Origin: Psychrobacter sp.
Lineage (GTDB): Bacteria > Pseudomonadota > Gammaproteobacteria > Pseudomonadales > Moraxellaceae
DNA: 34,523 nt
Assembly (NCBI RefSeq): GCF_030454045.1
Contig: NZ_JAKDJE010000030.1
Coordinates: forward strand, 1 to 34,523
Direction of reading: 5' to 3'
Position 1 is the stretch's first letter, and the number at the start of each line of letters is the position of its first letter. Below the pieces are notes generated by a model. It did not search any database, had not been told where the DNA came from, and worked only from the letters and a program-made list of their open reading frames with translations. Shown in pieces: positions 34,303 through 34,523 of this stretch. A program made the position numbers and the translations under genes.

Positions 34303-34332
34303 ATGACTATTAAAGACAAGTCAGCGTATAAT
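34303..34332 (+). promoter_or_regulatory. candidate tuf promoter
   Basis: A perfect -10 TATAAT (34327-34332) is preceded, with an 18-bp gap, by ATGACT (34303-34308), a weak -35. It would start a leader of about 150 nt before tuf, giving tuf transcription independent of the tRNA promoter. Confidence 0.45.
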
Positions 34333-34489
34333 AACGGATACAAAAATTAGTTCGAAGTACTGTTTGATGAGAAGTTGTGTTTCAGCAGTGATTCGTGCGG
34401 TTGATAGCTAGGTTTATGATGAGTTAGTTTTATTATGAGCCATTAAACAGCTTTTTATTGATCATTCACCAAAAAAAGAGGAAATACCC

Positions 34490-34523
34490 ATGGCAAAGGC
34501 CAAGTTTGAACGTAACAAGCCAC
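34490..34523 (+). CDS. tuf: elongation factor Tu (5' end only)
   Basis: The first 11 codons read MAKAKFERNKP, the characteristic EF-Tu N-terminus, preceded by AGAGGAA 7-8 nt before the ATG. The gene runs off the right edge. Its position after tRNA Thr-Tyr-Gly-Thr matches tufB of Gammaproteobacteria. Confidence 0.93.
   Translation, partial: MAKAKFERNKP

Overview
The window looks like a chromosomal segment of a Moraxellaceae gammaproteobacterium, most likely Psychrobacter. This is inferred from gene content, protein style and moderate AT richness; I could not run a search. It is mostly housekeeping DNA with a few accessory insertions. Almost every transcription unit ends in a clear hairpin terminator, often one shared by two convergent genes.

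Layout. 1-110: 3' tail of an unrecognised + strand gene. 238-3718: ileS-lspA (minus strand). 3969-6921: a probable catabolic island, with a GntR/FCD regulator divergent from a hydantoin/allantoin-type racemase and an NCS1 permease; the divergent gap holds a striking tandem operator-like repeat. 7100-9403: a membrane-anchored TlpA/ScsD-like thioredoxin and a GNAT-nitrilase fusion. 9404-9937: hairpin-rich spacer. 9938-10567: a BLUF blue-light sensor with a C-terminal membrane helix. 10663-13664: probable D-2-hydroxyglutarate dehydrogenase divergent from serA, a pair known to be metabolically coupled in other bacteria. 13746-14798: trhO (tRNA U34 hydroxylation). 15042-16169: an AT-rich lone HNH nuclease, the best candidate for an acquired defence-type gene. 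16327-16908: Sel1-repeat secreted protein. 17311-19364: metX-metW. 19721-20740: hemH. 20856-21938: an acidic small protein and an unrecognised membrane protein. 22256-25234: polA. 25458-25871: an Ohr peroxidase. 26207-27109: lipoprotein. 27291-28886: prfC. 29104-31167: a DUF3298-type exported protein and a tail-anchored FHA protein. 31404-32900: trpE. 33094-33656: four tRNAs (Thr-TGT, Tyr-GTA, Gly-TCC, Thr-GGT), the classical set preceding tuf. 33891-34208: a small membrane protein lying between the tRNAs and tuf. 34490-end: the start of tuf.

How the genes connect. Several neighbours share a theme: MetX with MetW for methionine; SerA with a D-2-hydroxyglutarate dehydrogenase for serine; tRNAs with EF-Tu for translation; and the regulator, racemase and permease for uptake and use of a cyclic amide or purine-derived compound. 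No CRISPR array, rRNA, integrase or insertion sequence is visible. I do not see a complete new multi-gene system. The most unusual items are the tandem GTTAACAATAAT operator, the membrane-anchored BLUF protein, the orphan HNH gene, the gene between the tRNA cluster and tuf, and several perfect or near-perfect inverted repeats in non-coding DNA.
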